Source: an uncultured Flavobacteriales bacterium (GTDB lineage Bacteria; Bacteroidota; Bacteroidia; Flavobacteriales; UBA1820). Taken from it: a DNA stretch of 64,000 bases. The notes beneath the pieces were generated by a model. That model did no database searches and was not told the origin of the DNA. It was given only the letters and a program-made list of their open reading frames with translations. Below, piece after piece: positions 35,713 to 44,904 of this stretch. Location: positions 1-64,000 of the forward strand of contig CALJDR010000049.1 in the NCBI GenBank assembly GCA_938023515.1, given 5' to 3'. Position numbers and translations under genes: made by a program. Numbering within the stretch: the first letter of the stretch is position 1; every line of letters begins with the position of its first letter.

Positions 35713-36705
35713 ATGGCAATTCTAAACTTTCAGAAGCCCGACAAGGTGGTGATGATCCACTCCCAGGACAACGAAGGTCGGTTCGAGTTCCGTCCTCTGG
35801 AACAGGGGTACGGATTGACCATAGGCAACGCCCTGAGGAGAGTTCTCCTCTCTTCGCTCGAGGGCTTTGCCATTACCGGCATTCGAATAGAGGGAGTAGA
35901 GCACGAGTTCACCACTATACCCGGTGTGGTGGAAGACGTGACCGAGATTATCCTCAATCTCAAGCAGGTGCGTTTCCGCCGTCAGGTGGAAGATACCGAA
36001 ACGGAAAACGTAAGCGTTTCCATTACCGGAACCGATAAGATTACGGCCGGTGATTTCCAGCGCTTTATTTCCGGTTTCCAGGTACTCAACCCCGAACTGG
36101 TAATCTGCACGATGGAGCCTACAGTGCGTTTCAACATGGATTTCACCATCGAGAAAGGCCGTGGTTTCGTCCCGGCAGAGGAAAATAAGAAGCAGGGCGT
36201 CCCGATGAACACCATAGCGATCGATGCGATCTACACTCCGATAAAGAATGTACAGTATGCTGTCGAGAACTATCGCGTCGAGCAAAAGACCGACTACGAG
36301 AAACTGGTGTTGGAGATAAAGACCGACGGGTCTATTTCTCCGAAGGATGCTCTTACCGAGGCCAGCAAAATATTGATCCATCATTTCATGCTGTTCTCCG
36401 ACGAGCGCATCACCCTGGAATCCGATGATATTGCCAAGAGTGAGAATTACGACGAAGAGTCGCTCCACATGCGTCAGTTACTCAAGACCAAGCTGGTCGA
36501 CCTCGACCTGTCGGTTCGTGCGTTAAACTGCCTGAAAGCCGCCGAAGTGGAAACTTTGGGCGAACTGGTGGCCTACAACAAATCGGACCTAATGAAATTC
36601 CGCAATTTCGGGAAGAAATCCCTGACCGAATTGGAGGAATTGGTGGCCAACAAGGGGCTTCAGTTCGGTATGGACCTCACTAAGTATAAACTGGATAAAG
36701 AATAA
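35713..36705 (+). CDS. rpoA: RNA polymerase alpha subunit
   Basis: RNA polymerase alpha, 330 aa. The N-terminal domain has [20 protein letters not shown] and [17 protein letters not shown]. The C-terminal DNA-binding domain has [20 protein letters not shown] and [17 protein letters not shown]. It is followed by rplQ after 38 bases, the standard alpha-operon end. Confidence 0.97.
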   Translation: MAILNFQKPDKVVMIHSQDNEGRFEFRPLEQGYGLTIGNALRRVLLSSLEGFAITGIRIEGVEHEFTTIPGVVEDVTEIILNLKQVRFRRQVEDTETENVSVSITGTDKITAGDFQRFISGFQVLNPELVICTMEPTVRFNMDFTIEKGRGFVPAEENKKQGVPMNTIAIDAIYTPIKNVQYAVENYRVEQKTDYEKLVLEIKTDGSISPKDALTEASKILIHHFMLFSDERITLESDDIAKSENYDEESLHMRQLLKTKLVDLDLSVRALNCLKAAEVETLGELVAYNKSDLMKFRNFGKKSLTELEELVANKGLQFGMDLTKYKLDKE

Positions 36706-36743
36706 CAAATACGTAGAGCCCTAAAAGCTTGTCATTTACATAA

Positions 36744-37328
36744 ATGAGACACGGAAAAAAAATAAACCACCTTGGCCGCACATCAGCCCACCGCAAGGCG
36801 CTGATGGCCAACATGGCATGCTCTCTGATCGAGCATAAAAGGATCAATACCACGCTGGCAAAAGCCCGCGAGCTCCGCAAGTATATCGAACCGCTGATCA
36901 CCAAAGGCAAAAAAGATGAAACGCACTCCCGCCGTATGGTATTCTCGTACCTGCAAAACAAGGATGCTGTGAAAGCGCTTTTCGGTGAGATAGCCACTAA
37001 AGTAGGCGACCGTCCCGGAGGCTATACCCGTATCATCAAACTCGGGAACCGTCTGGGTGACGCTGCCGAGATGTGCATGATCGAGTTGGTGGATTTCAAC
37101 ACCATCTATTCTGCCAACGGAAAAGCCGAAGCAGCTGCCGCTAAGAAGCCCCGCACGCGTCGTGCCGGTAAGAAAAAAGCTGAGGATACCGTGGAGGAAC
37201 CCGTAGCAGAGCAGGCCGTAGAGGCCGAGGTTAAAGCAGAGGAAAAAGCCGCCGAACCGAAGGCCGCTAAAAAGCCTGCTGCCAAGAAGCCCGCTGCTAA
37301 GAAAGACGAAAAGGAAGAGGAAAAATAA
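36744..37328 (+). CDS. rplQ: 50S ribosomal protein L17 with Ala/Lys/Glu tail
   Basis: L17. The conserved part reads [40 protein letters not shown] and [19 protein letters not shown]. The 194-aa length exceeds E. coli L17 (127 aa) because of a long Ala/Lys/Glu-rich tail ([20 protein letters not shown]). It is the last gene of the ribosomal run and is followed by a terminator. Confidence 0.96.
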   Translation: MRHGKKINHLGRTSAHRKALMANMACSLIEHKRINTTLAKARELRKYIEPLITKGKKDETHSRRMVFSYLQNKDAVKALFGEIATKVGDRPGGYTRIIKLGNRLGDAAEMCMIELVDFNTIYSANGKAEAAAAKKPRTRRAGKKKAEDTVEEPVAEQAVEAEVKAEEKAAEPKAAKKPAAKKPAAKKDEKEEEK

Positions 37329-37385
37329 GCCTTGGAACAATTCGTTCGGCACCAAAAAACGAAAGAACATCGTTTTTGAATATTC

Positions 37386-37425
37386 AAAAACGGATAAGCT
37401 ACTTGTTTGCTTATCCGTTTTTTTT
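37386..37425 (+). terminator. Rho-independent terminator after rplQ
   Basis: Stem AAACGGATAAGC/GCTTATCCGTTT with a 9-base loop and a run of eight T. It ends the ribosomal superoperon. Confidence 0.9.
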
Positions 37426-37471
37426 GGGACATACATTTAAGAATATGCGTGTAAATGTGCTGTAATCGGCG

Positions 37472-37479
37472 TACATTTG
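37472..37479 (+). promoter_or_regulatory. Candidate -7 box for carA
   Basis: TACATTTG fits TAnnTTTG 25 bases before the carA start. No clear TTTG is seen at -33. Confidence 0.35.
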
Positions 37480-37503
37480 CATACGGAAAAAACACAAGGA
37501 AAC

Positions 37504-38604
37504 ATGAAATTTCAGGATAAGAAAGATGCCGTCCTGCTGCTGGAAGACGGGACCCTGTTTTGGGGAAAATCGATTGGCGTGGAAGGAACCGCTTCCGGAG
37601 AACTCTGCTTCAATACCGGTATGACAGGATATCAGGAGATATTTACAGACCCTTCGTACTTTGGTCAGTTGATGGTGACTACCAATGCCCATATCGGGAA
37701 CTACGGGGTGAACAGCGATGAAGTGGAATCCGACGGGATGAAGATCGCCGGGCTGGTGTGCCGTAATTTCAATTTCTCCCCTTCCCGGGTGGATTCGGAC
37801 GGTTCGCTGGAAGACTACTTTAAGCAACAGAACAAATTAGCGATCACCGATGTCGATACGCGTGCGGTGGTGAGCTATATCCGCAGTAAAGGGGCCATGA
37901 ATGCTGTTATATCCACGCATACGGAGGATATGGATGCCCTGAAGAAGATATTGGCTGAAACGCCCAATATGAAAGGGCTGGAACTGGCCTCCAAAGTATC
38001 CACGAAAGAGCCTTATTTCGTAGGCGATCCGGAGGCTCCGGTAAAGATCGCGGCCCTCGACTTGGGGATTAAGAAGAATATCCTGCGCAATCTGGCAAGC
38101 CGCGGATGCTATATCAAAGTATTTCCGTACGATACGCCGCTGGCGGAACTGAAAAAATGGAACCCGGACGGGTATTTCCTGTCGAACGGCCCCGGCGACC
38201 CGGAACCTTTGAAAGGCGTACAGGAAGTGGCCCGGCAGATCATCGAAGAAAACCTTCCCCTTTTCGGGATATGCCTCGGACACCAGATCATCGCTTTATC
38301 ACAGGGAATAGAGACTTACAAGATGCATAACGGGCACCGGGGGATCAACCATCCGGTGATGAACCTTGAAACGAGCAAAGGGGAGATCACTTCCCAAAAC
38401 CACGGCTTCGTCGTAAACCGCGACCAAGCCGAAGCGTCTGATAAGATCGAGATCACGCATGAACACCTGAACGACCATACGGTAGCCGGAATACGCTTGA
38501 AAGGCAAAAAATGCTTTTCGGTACAGTATCACCCGGAGGCAGGCCCCGGGCCGCACGACGCTTCCTACCTTTTCGATCAGTTCATCGCGATGATAAAAGG
38601 CTGA
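37504..38604 (+). CDS. carA: Carbamoyl-phosphate synthase small subunit
   Basis: CarA hydrolyses glutamine and passes ammonia to CarB for carbamoyl phosphate (arginine and pyrimidine synthesis). The protein is 366 aa from the ATG at 37504 (MKFQDKKDAV); upstream in-frame codons overlap the promoter box. The class I glutaminase domain has FLSNGPGDPEPL, FGICLGHQIIALS (nucleophile Cys) and QYHPEAGPGPHD (His-Glu). No carB lies in the window; a HAD gene follows 1 base later. Confidence 0.95.
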   Translation: MKFQDKKDAVLLLEDGTLFWGKSIGVEGTASGELCFNTGMTGYQEIFTDPSYFGQLMVTTNAHIGNYGVNSDEVESDGMKIAGLVCRNFNFSPSRVDSDGSLEDYFKQQNKLAITDVDTRAVVSYIRSKGAMNAVISTHTEDMDALKKILAETPNMKGLELASKVSTKEPYFVGDPEAPVKIAALDLGIKKNILRNLASRGCYIKVFPYDTPLAELKKWNPDGYFLSNGPGDPEPLKGVQEVARQIIEENLPLFGICLGHQIIALSQGIETYKMHNGHRGINHPVMNLETSKGEITSQNHGFVVNRDQAEASDKIEITHEHLNDHTVAGIRLKGKKCFSVQYHPEAGPGPHDASYLFDQFIAMIKG

Positions 38605-38605
38605 C

Positions 38606-39253
38606 ATGGTAAAGGCCGTCATATTCGATATGGACGGAGTGCTGATAGACTCCGAACCATCGTGGCGGCAGGCCATGACCGAGGTTTTCACCCAAGCCGG
38701 AATTCCTTATAGCGAGCAGGAAGCTGCCAAGACGCAGGGGGTACGGATCGGGGATATTGTCCGTCAGGTAAGCAGCCAGCATCCGGCTGTAGATTGGTCG
38801 GCCGAGGGGCTCGACAAGGCCATCCGAGACCGGGTAAGCGAGTTGGTATTGGCTCACGGCCGGATAATGCCGGGGATCGGTCGGATACTCGATTTCGCCA
38901 ACCGAAAGGGCTTGAAGCTTGGGCTGGCTACGTCGACACCCCGGGAAGTGGCCGGTAATTTTATCCGCCGCATCGGGATAGGAAACAAGTTGGAGGTCGT
39001 ATGCACCGGGGATGAAGTCCGGTATGGGAAACCCCACCCGGAGATTTACCTGCTTTGTGCATCTCTGCTGGGTGTAGAACCACAGGAATGCTTGGTATTC
39101 GAGGATTCTGTCAGTGGGGTCTTAGCAGCCAAGGCGGCCCGATGCAAATGTATCGCCGTCCCTGAACCGGCGATGTTCGACGATCCGCGCTACGGAATAG
39201 CCGATCTGAAATTGCATAGTCTGGAAGAATTTGAAGATAAAATGGCGCTGTAA
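38606..39253 (+). CDS. HAD-superfamily phosphatase (HxpB/beta-PGM-like)
   Basis: A 215-aa HAD hydrolase. Motif I is FDMDGVLIDSE (Asp8 nucleophile, Asp10). Motif II is LGLATSTPRE, motif III is YGKPHPEIYL, and motif IV is CLVFEDSVSGVLAAKAA. The C1-type helical cap is like beta-phosphoglucomutase and the hexitol/2-deoxyglucose-6-P phosphatase HxpB. A sugar-phosphate phosphatase is likely; the exact substrate is unknown. It starts 1 base after carA and ends inside a bidirectional terminator. Confidence 0.85.
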   Translation: MVKAVIFDMDGVLIDSEPSWRQAMTEVFTQAGIPYSEQEAAKTQGVRIGDIVRQVSSQHPAVDWSAEGLDKAIRDRVSELVLAHGRIMPGIGRILDFANRKGLKLGLATSTPREVAGNFIRRIGIGNKLEVVCTGDEVRYGKPHPEIYLLCASLLGVEPQECLVFEDSVSGVLAAKAARCKCIAVPEPAMFDDPRYGIADLKLHSLEEFEDKMAL

Positions 39254-39271
39254 GTACAGCGCCATTTTTTA
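39239..39271. terminator. Bidirectional terminator between the HAD gene and batE
   Basis: The stem AAAATGGCGCTGT/ACAGCGCCATTTT gives U-runs on both strands. It overlaps the end of the HAD gene and ends both converging transcripts. Confidence 0.8.
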
Positions 39272-39292
39272 TCGGGGAAAATTTGGAACAAT

Positions 39293-40084
39293 TTATATTT
39301 TTTCGGCGGTATCGGAGGGTATCCAACCGATCTTTCCATCGGCCAGGCGGATCTTGGTCCATTTGTTCAGGGTTTCTTCTACCCGTACTTTAGTCCCTTC
39401 GTGGATGGAGAAGGCATCGCCCCCCGAAAGGCTCGGTTCGCTCTTGGCTGTGACATTGGAAGCAGTCACAATGGAATAAGGATTTTCTTTTATCTGGCTT
39501 TCTTCATGCTTTTGAAGGCTGTAGCAGGCAATTCCCAGCAGCAGACTGAGGATAAATCCGTAAAAAGCCCACCGTTTGGCAGACGTACGAAAACTGTACA
39601 GGAACAGGCCAAACAGGATAAGTGCCCCCCATGCAAAGATAATAGCTCCGATACTCCAGGCCCCGATGGACAAGGAGCCCCCGATACTGTTTATTACCCG
39701 GTCGGACATCGATTCCCCAAGGGGGATAATGTTATCCGCCGTCAGGCTGCGGGCGATACTTAGGTTGTGTTGAATCTCATTGTCCGACGGAGCGAGCAGA
39801 ACGGCTCGTTCATAAGCCAGAATGGTAGGTGCAATGTATCCCAGGCGGTAATATGCGTTGCCCAGATTGTTGTACAGTTCTGCCGATTTGTACCCTATTC
39901 TTAGTAACGAGTCGTATTTTTCGGCAGCCTGTTTAAAATTCGAATTCTGGTAGTCTTCGTTGGCCTGTTGGAACAGTGCCGTAGGGGTCTGTCCGAAAGC
40001 GGCGGTCGGCGCAACGCCTATGGCGATTATCGACAGGCAGAAAAGAAAAAAGGGCCGACGAATATTCTGGATCGTATTTTTCAT
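39293..40084 (-). CDS. batE: BatE-like TPR/SH3 protein
   Basis: A 263-aa exported protein. A signal peptide (LFCLSIIAIGVAPTAAFG) is followed by TPR repeats (AAEKYDSLLRIGYKSAELYN; NLGNAYYRLGYIAPTILAYE). Two membrane helices follow (GAWSIGAIIFAWGALILFGL; WAFYGFILSLLLGIACYSL), then a C-terminal bacterial SH3 domain (KVRVEETLNKWTKIRLADGK). It is the last gene of the Bat locus, 7 bases after batD. In Bacteroides such genes affect aerotolerance, though the mechanism is not established. Confidence 0.8.
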   Translation of the reverse strand: MKNTIQNIRRPFFLFCLSIIAIGVAPTAAFGQTPTALFQQANEDYQNSNFKQAAEKYDSLLRIGYKSAELYNNLGNAYYRLGYIAPTILAYERAVLLAPSDNEIQHNLSIARSLTADNIIPLGESMSDRVINSIGGSLSIGAWSIGAIIFAWGALILFGLFLYSFRTSAKRWAFYGFILSLLLGIACYSLQKHEESQIKENPYSIVTASNVTAKSEPSLSGGDAFSIHEGTKVRVEETLNKWTKIRLADGKIGWIPSDTAEKI

Positions 40085-40091
40085 GGTCTCT

Positions 40092-41954
40092 TTAGTCTTT
40101 TATACTTTTATTGACATTCACAATGGCTTTCGTGGCATTCTGGTAATCCGTTTCGGCCCGGGAAGGGTCGAATCCGGCGTAACGCGCCTGGTTGCAGGCT
40201 TCGAGTGCATCGATAAGTTCCTGTGCAACTGTATCTTCTGCTCCGTGGGCAATCACCTCTTTATGGATCCGATCGATGGAAGCATCCTTGCGTGAGAGTT
40301 TCAGTTTATCGGAAATGAAACTGTACAGCGCTTTTTCCGTCTCGGAATAGAATGCCTGATAATCCTTTCGGTCGAGGGCTTTTTTTGCTTTGCTTAGGCG
40401 CAAACGTGCTGCATGGACCGCTTTTTTAGCCTTTGCCTGCGGGGAATTCCGGTCCACAGAGGCTTCGTAAAGGCGCTTAAGCAAGAGCAGGGGTATCAAT
40501 GCCAGAGGCAGTATAAACAAAAGCATATACCAGAACCGATCGTAAAACGGCTGGTAGGAAGCGGGCTTCAAGTCGGTGTTCAGCCGGATAAAGCCGATGT
40601 CGGTACTCAGGTAGTTGACATTGGTTTTCTCGGCGGCTTTTGGTCCCGGGCGCTGCGCAGCCGATTGGTTGGCAATGTCTTCTCCTGATACTTTCAGGGT
40701 CATTTCTTCCGAATGCAAGGTGACGTATTTCCCCGCGTCGGGATCAAAATAAGAAAATTCGATTTCAGGAATTTTGTATTCTCCTTTTACACGGGGGATA
40801 AGGACGAATTGTTCGTTGAGCGAGCCGCGGAGACCGGTAGCGGCCAGTGAAGTAGAAGTTTGAAGTTTTGGGTCGTAGCGTTCTATTTCGGCGGGGAAGG
40901 TCGGTTCAGGCATCCGGATCTGGGAGATATTTCCCGCGCCCTGTACGTCTATAGTAAGTGTAACCGATTCTCCGGCATTTACTTCCGACTTCGATAGGGC
41001 GGTTTTCATCGTGAATTGCCCTACGCCTCCGCTAAAATTTTCCGGACGTCCTTGTACGGGGAGAGGGCGTACACTTATTTCAATAGGCTGGCTCGATACA
41101 GAATATTGGGCCGTACGGGTTATTTCATCTCCCCAATAATCGTATTGTCCGGTGCCTACTTCGGTGAGCATGCTCAGTGAAAGGGGCTGGATCGTTTGGC
41201 GTCCTTCTTTTTGGGGAATCAGCAGTACTTTGTGATAAGTGACCACGTTATAGAGTTCGTCGCGGTAATAGCCCCGATTTTCCATCTTGTTTTCGGGAAT
41301 ATCGGATTCGGTATAGGCCTGCGTCCAGAAAGTGTCAAATTTTGGGATTTGGTTGACGGATAGTCGGCCAATATTCATGCGGAAGTATAGTTTATACGCA
41401 ATCGTAAAGGGCTCTCCCATGTAAGGATTCCGGTCGGATACCTCGGCTACCAGATGGATATTCTCCCGGGCGGAGGTGGAAGGATTGGACATCCGCTGGG
41501 CCGTTTGCTGCCCTTCGATAGCTTTGCCTACCTCGATAGCGATACGTTGGGTCTGGTATTTCTTCCCTTTGGAACTTACCATGGCTGGTTCTATGTACAG
41601 TGTCCCTTCTTTTTTGGGCTGAACCAAATAAGTGATCGTAGTTTTCTGCTCGGTGCGTCCTTGTCCGTTCACATAATTAGCAATCATGCTCCGCATAAAA
41701 TTAGGGCCGGAAAGGATCACAAAATCCCCAAATGCCGGGCCGGCGAAATGATCCTGATCCAAAGGTAACGAGGTGGCAATTTCGACGGTTAGGTTTTCGT
41801 TGACGGCCATTTTTTTCTTCGACACATTGACCGTCACTGGTTGACCGTCCTGTTGTGCATAGATCGGAAGTGTGCAAAAAGACAATGCGGGCAGCATTAT
41901 TGCGGCCAGGATCGTAAATGTCCTGTTTTTTAAATTATGCCTCCTGTTCTTCAT
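40092..41954 (-). CDS. batD: BatD family protein
   Basis: A 620-aa exported protein with an N-terminal signal (IMLPALSFCTLPIYAQQ), long beta-rich repeats (VTVNVSKKKMAVNENLTVEI; ESVTLTIDVQGAGNISQIRM) and one late membrane helix (WYMLLFILPLALIPLLLLKR). The cytoplasmic C-terminal part is helical (ARLRLSKAKKALDRKDYQAF). It matches the BatD/oxygen-tolerance family. Its immunoglobulin-like modules probably face the periplasm beside BatA/BatB. It lies 26 bases after batC. Confidence 0.85.
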   Translation of the reverse strand: MKNRRHNLKNRTFTILAAIMLPALSFCTLPIYAQQDGQPVTVNVSKKKMAVNENLTVEIATSLPLDQDHFAGPAFGDFVILSGPNFMRSMIANYVNGQGRTEQKTTITYLVQPKKEGTLYIEPAMVSSKGKKYQTQRIAIEVGKAIEGQQTAQRMSNPSTSARENIHLVAEVSDRNPYMGEPFTIAYKLYFRMNIGRLSVNQIPKFDTFWTQAYTESDIPENKMENRGYYRDELYNVVTYHKVLLIPQKEGRQTIQPLSLSMLTEVGTGQYDYWGDEITRTAQYSVSSQPIEISVRPLPVQGRPENFSGGVGQFTMKTALSKSEVNAGESVTLTIDVQGAGNISQIRMPEPTFPAEIERYDPKLQTSTSLAATGLRGSLNEQFVLIPRVKGEYKIPEIEFSYFDPDAGKYVTLHSEEMTLKVSGEDIANQSAAQRPGPKAAEKTNVNYLSTDIGFIRLNTDLKPASYQPFYDRFWYMLLFILPLALIPLLLLKRLYEASVDRNSPQAKAKKAVHAARLRLSKAKKALDRKDYQAFYSETEKALYSFISDKLKLSRKDASIDRIHKEVIAHGAEDTVAQELIDALEACNQARYAGFDPSRAETDYQNATKAIVNVNKSIKD

Positions 41955-41980
41955 CGTTGATGTATGGTAGAATGGATTAA

Positions 41981-42802
41981 TTACCAGTCTTTGGTGGTGT
42001 GGATAATGGCTCCTTCCGTTTTTTCTCCCTTCACTTTTTCCTGGGTTCCTTGTTCCTGGCGGTCTATCGCGCGCAGCATCTGTTCGTCGGACTGGGATAA
42101 TTTCTGAGGTGCGCTCTGTCCGGAAGAGCCGCCGCTACCCTGATTATTCTGGTTGTTGTCCGGATTGTTGTCCTTGTTCTGATCGTTGTTCTGGTCGTTA
42201 TTGTCCGGATTGTTGTCCTTGTTCTGATCGTTGTTGTCCGGATTGTTGTCTTTATTCTGATCTTTATTCTGATCCTGATTTTGATCGTTGTCCTGATCTT
42301 GGTTTTGGTTCTGATCCGGCTGTTGCTGGTGCGGGCTTTGTTGGTCTTTCAGCAGTTGCTGGGCCAATGCGAGGTTGTACCGGGCTTGCTCGTCGGCCGG
42401 GTTGCGGCGCAGCGCATCCTTGTACAGTTTGATGGCTTCGGCGTAATTTTTCTTGTCCATTTCCACCCCACCCAGATTATACAGGATATCCGACCGGCCC
42501 CCTCCTTCCGGGGTGTTCATCAGGGATTTTGTCCAGGAAGATTTAGCTTTGTCGCCGTCCCCGCCCAGATAGAGGGAGTTCCCCAGGTTGTACCAGCCGG
42601 CCGCGTAGGTAGTGTCCACGGCTATGGCGTTCAGATATAAGGAATCGGCCAATTCGTATTCCGCCTTTTTATACATCTTGTTCCCTTTTTGCAGGAAATC
42701 TTTTTTGGCTAAATTATTCTTACTCTGTGCCCAGGCGTTCCCCGGAAGCAGGAACAGGGCTGCCAAAACAAAAATTGTATATGTCGCTGATCTGAATCTC
42801 AT
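41981..42802 (-). CDS. batC: BatC-like TPR protein with Asn/Asp/Gln repeat tail
   Basis: A 273-aa exported TPR protein. The signal (FVLAALFLLPGNAWA) is followed by TPRs (YELADSLYLNAIAVDTTYAA; AEAIKLYKDALRRNPADEQA). Residues about 155-222 are low-complexity N/D/Q/K sequence with three near-identical NKDNNPDNN units (genome 42137-42340). The end is KLSQSDEQMLRAIDRQE. Repeat length is likely to vary among strains. It lies between batB and batD. Confidence 0.82.
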   Translation of the reverse strand: MRFRSATYTIFVLAALFLLPGNAWAQSKNNLAKKDFLQKGNKMYKKAEYELADSLYLNAIAVDTTYAAGWYNLGNSLYLGGDGDKAKSSWTKSLMNTPEGGGRSDILYNLGGVEMDKKNYAEAIKLYKDALRRNPADEQARYNLALAQQLLKDQQSPHQQQPDQNQNQDQDNDQNQDQNKDQNKDNNPDNNDQNKDNNPDNNDQNNDQNKDNNPDNNQNNQGSGGSSGQSAPQKLSQSDEQMLRAIDRQEQGTQEKVKGEKTEGAIIHTTKDW

Positions 42803-42814
42803 GTCTATCGTTTT

Positions 42815-43873
42815 TTAATCCTCTTCTTCCGGTTTTTCTTCGCCGAAAAGGTTGTACCGGCTCATCAGGCGGCTGCGCCGGAATCCTAATACAGTGTCCA
42901 GCACCAATAACAAGAGCGCCGCCCCGGCAAACCATTGGTACCGGTCTTTATATTGCACGATCTCCGTTTCTCCGTAGTCGTTCTTGGGGCCTTTGCCCAA
43001 AAGGTCGGTGATCTTTTCGACCACAGCTGATGTGGATGTGCCGTCTATATATTGTCCCGAGGCGGCTTTGGCAATATCGGTAAGCATGGTCTTGTCGGCC
43101 TTGGTCACTACTACGTTACCCTCGATGTCTTTCTTGTATCCGGTCACGATGCCTTTTTCCCGCAGGGGAATAGGTCCCCCCTGTTCTGTCCCTACGCCGA
43201 CCGTATAGATCTTTACCCCTTTTTCAGCTGAGGTTTTGGCCACGTCTACCGCATTGAGGTCTTCGCGATGGTCTTCCCCATCCGAAATGATAACCAATAG
43301 TTTGTTCTTGACCGAAGGGTCGTCAAAGTAACGCCACGACAGGCCGATCGCCTCGCCGATGGACGTACCCTGCGAAGAGACCATCGACGGGTCTGCGGTC
43401 GCCAGAAACATCTTGGCGGCAGAATAGTCGCTGGTGATAGGGAGCAGGGGATAGGCGCTGCCGGCGTAAGCGATGATGCCCACCCGGTCGCCGCCCAGGT
43501 TGTCTATGGTTCGGGAGATGATTTGTTTTGCTTTGTCCAATCGATTGGGAGCTACGTCTTCGGCCTTCATCGAGAGCGATACGTCGAGGGCAAAGACGAT
43601 ATCCGATCCCTGGACTTTTATTTTTTCGATCCGGGTGCCGATACGCGGGTTTACCAGCGCCAGGGTGAGCAGGATGATCACGAAAGTATACAGGATGGTC
43701 TTCCATGCCAGCGCCGACGTACTCTTGTACGGGGCGAGTATCATCATAAGCCGCGAAGAGGCGAGCGCCTGCTGTTTTTTCCGCCGGTACCGCAGTACAT
43801 AGGCGAACAGGATCCACAAAAGCGGGATCAGAAGCAGGAGTTGCAGGTATGCGGGTCTATCCAGTTCGTACAT
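42815..43873 (-). CDS. batB: BatB, von Willebrand factor A membrane protein
   Basis: A 352-aa membrane protein. Two N-terminal membrane helices (LLLLIPLLWILFAYVLRY; WKTILYTFVIILLTLALV) are followed by a VWA domain with the metal site IVFALDVSLSMKAEDV (DxSxS), conserved Thr (SSQGTSIGEAI) and LVIISDGEDHRED. One C-terminal membrane helix follows. It is paired with batA as in other Bat loci. Confidence 0.87.
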   Translation of the reverse strand: MYELDRPAYLQLLLLIPLLWILFAYVLRYRRKKQQALASSRLMMILAPYKSTSALAWKTILYTFVIILLTLALVNPRIGTRIEKIKVQGSDIVFALDVSLSMKAEDVAPNRLDKAKQIISRTIDNLGGDRVGIIAYAGSAYPLLPITSDYSAAKMFLATADPSMVSSQGTSIGEAIGLSWRYFDDPSVKNKLLVIISDGEDHREDLNAVDVAKTSAEKGVKIYTVGVGTEQGGPIPLREKGIVTGYKKDIEGNVVVTKADKTMLTDIAKAASGQYIDGTSTSAVVEKITDLLGKGPKNDYGETEIVQYKDRYQWFAGAALLLLVLDTVLGFRRSRLMSRYNLFGEEKPEEED

Positions 43874-43896
43874 TTTTTCAGCCTTCTATCTAACGT

Positions 43897-44904
43897 TTAC
43901 ACAATCCCTTTATAAACTGTACTGCGCAGGGTCGCTTCCAGCAGGAAAAGGAGCAGGGCGGCCAGTAGCCAGGAGCGGAACATCTCGTTGTAATTGTAAT
44001 ACTTGGTCTCTTCCACTTTGCTTTTTTCCAGGGAATCGATCTCCTTATAAATATCCTTGAGCTTGTTTTCGTCGGTAGCCCGGAAATACTTTCCGCCGGT
44101 AGCAGTGGCAATCTCACGCATGAGTTGTTCGTCTATCTCCACCGGGATTTTCTGGTAGATCAGTTTTCCCGTCCGTTGGTCGCGGGCCACCGGATAATCC
44201 GCCAGGCCGTTGGTCCCGATACCGATGGTATAGACTTTTATGCCCAGCTTTTTGGCGACTTCCGCTACGGTGCGCGGGTCGACGAATCCGTCGTTGTTCA
44301 CCCCGTCGGTGAGCAGGATGATGACCTTGCTTTTGGCTTCGGAGTCTTTCAGGCGGTTGATAGCCGTGCCAAGCCCCATGCCGATAGCGGTCGTTTCACC
44401 GATCAATCCCTGCCGGAGCCCCTGGATGGTCTGCACGATGATGCGTTTGTCCGTGGTGAGCGGGGTTTGCGTGAAACTCTCTGTCGCGTAGGTCACGATA
44501 CCGATACGGTCTCCCGGGCGGCCTTCGGCAAATTCGGTGGCCACTTTCTTGAGTGCATCCAGGCGGGACGGTTTGAAGTCACGCGCCAGCATCGAGCCCG
44601 AAAGGTCTATCGACATCACGATGTCCACGCCGAGGCCGGCATGGGTCTGCGAACTTACTTCCACTCCGCGGGGGCGGGTCATCGCCACCACAACACAGGC
44701 GATAGCGGCCATGCGCAGCACCCAGAGCACGGGGCGGGTCTTGGACAGGTAGTCGTCGGCCAGCACGAAGCCGCGGATGCTGGATATCTTCAGGTAAGGG
44801 TATATCCGGTTGCCCCGCCACCACAGATATGCCGCCAGAAGGGGGATGAGCAGCAGGAGCCAGAAGAACCCTTTGTTTGCTATTTCAAAACTACTCTCCG
44901 ACAT
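43897..44904 (-). CDS. batA: BatA, von Willebrand factor A membrane protein
   Basis: A 335-aa membrane protein. The N-terminal helices (GFFWLLLLIPLLAAYLWWRG; WVLRMAAIACVVVAMTR) lead to a VWA domain with VDIVMSIDLSGSMLARDF (DxSxS) and KVIILLTDGVNNDGFV, and a C-terminal helix (WLLAALLLFLLEATLR). BatA and BatB are a paralogous pair. It overlaps the BatD-like gene by 14 bases and lies 23 bases before batB. Confidence 0.87.
   Translation of the reverse strand: MSESSFEIANKGFFWLLLLIPLLAAYLWWRGNRIYPYLKISSIRGFVLADDYLSKTRPVLWVLRMAAIACVVVAMTRPRGVEVSSQTHAGLGVDIVMSIDLSGSMLARDFKPSRLDALKKVATEFAEGRPGDRIGIVTYATESFTQTPLTTDKRIIVQTIQGLRQGLIGETTAIGMGLGTAINRLKDSEAKSKVIILLTDGVNNDGFVDPRTVAEVAKKLGIKVYTIGIGTNGLADYPVARDQRTGKLIYQKIPVEIDEQLMREIATATGGKYFRATDENKLKDIYKEIDSLEKSKVEETKYYNYNEMFRSWLLAALLLFLLEATLRSTVYKGIV

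Noticed and set aside
37504..38604. carA without an adjacent carB as a gene loss
   Set aside because: carA and carB are often unlinked or spaced, and the window does not cover the genome.
42137..42340. Repetitive DNA in batC as a CRISPR array
   Set aside because: Units are short, uneven and in frame with a protein; there are no spacers or cas genes.
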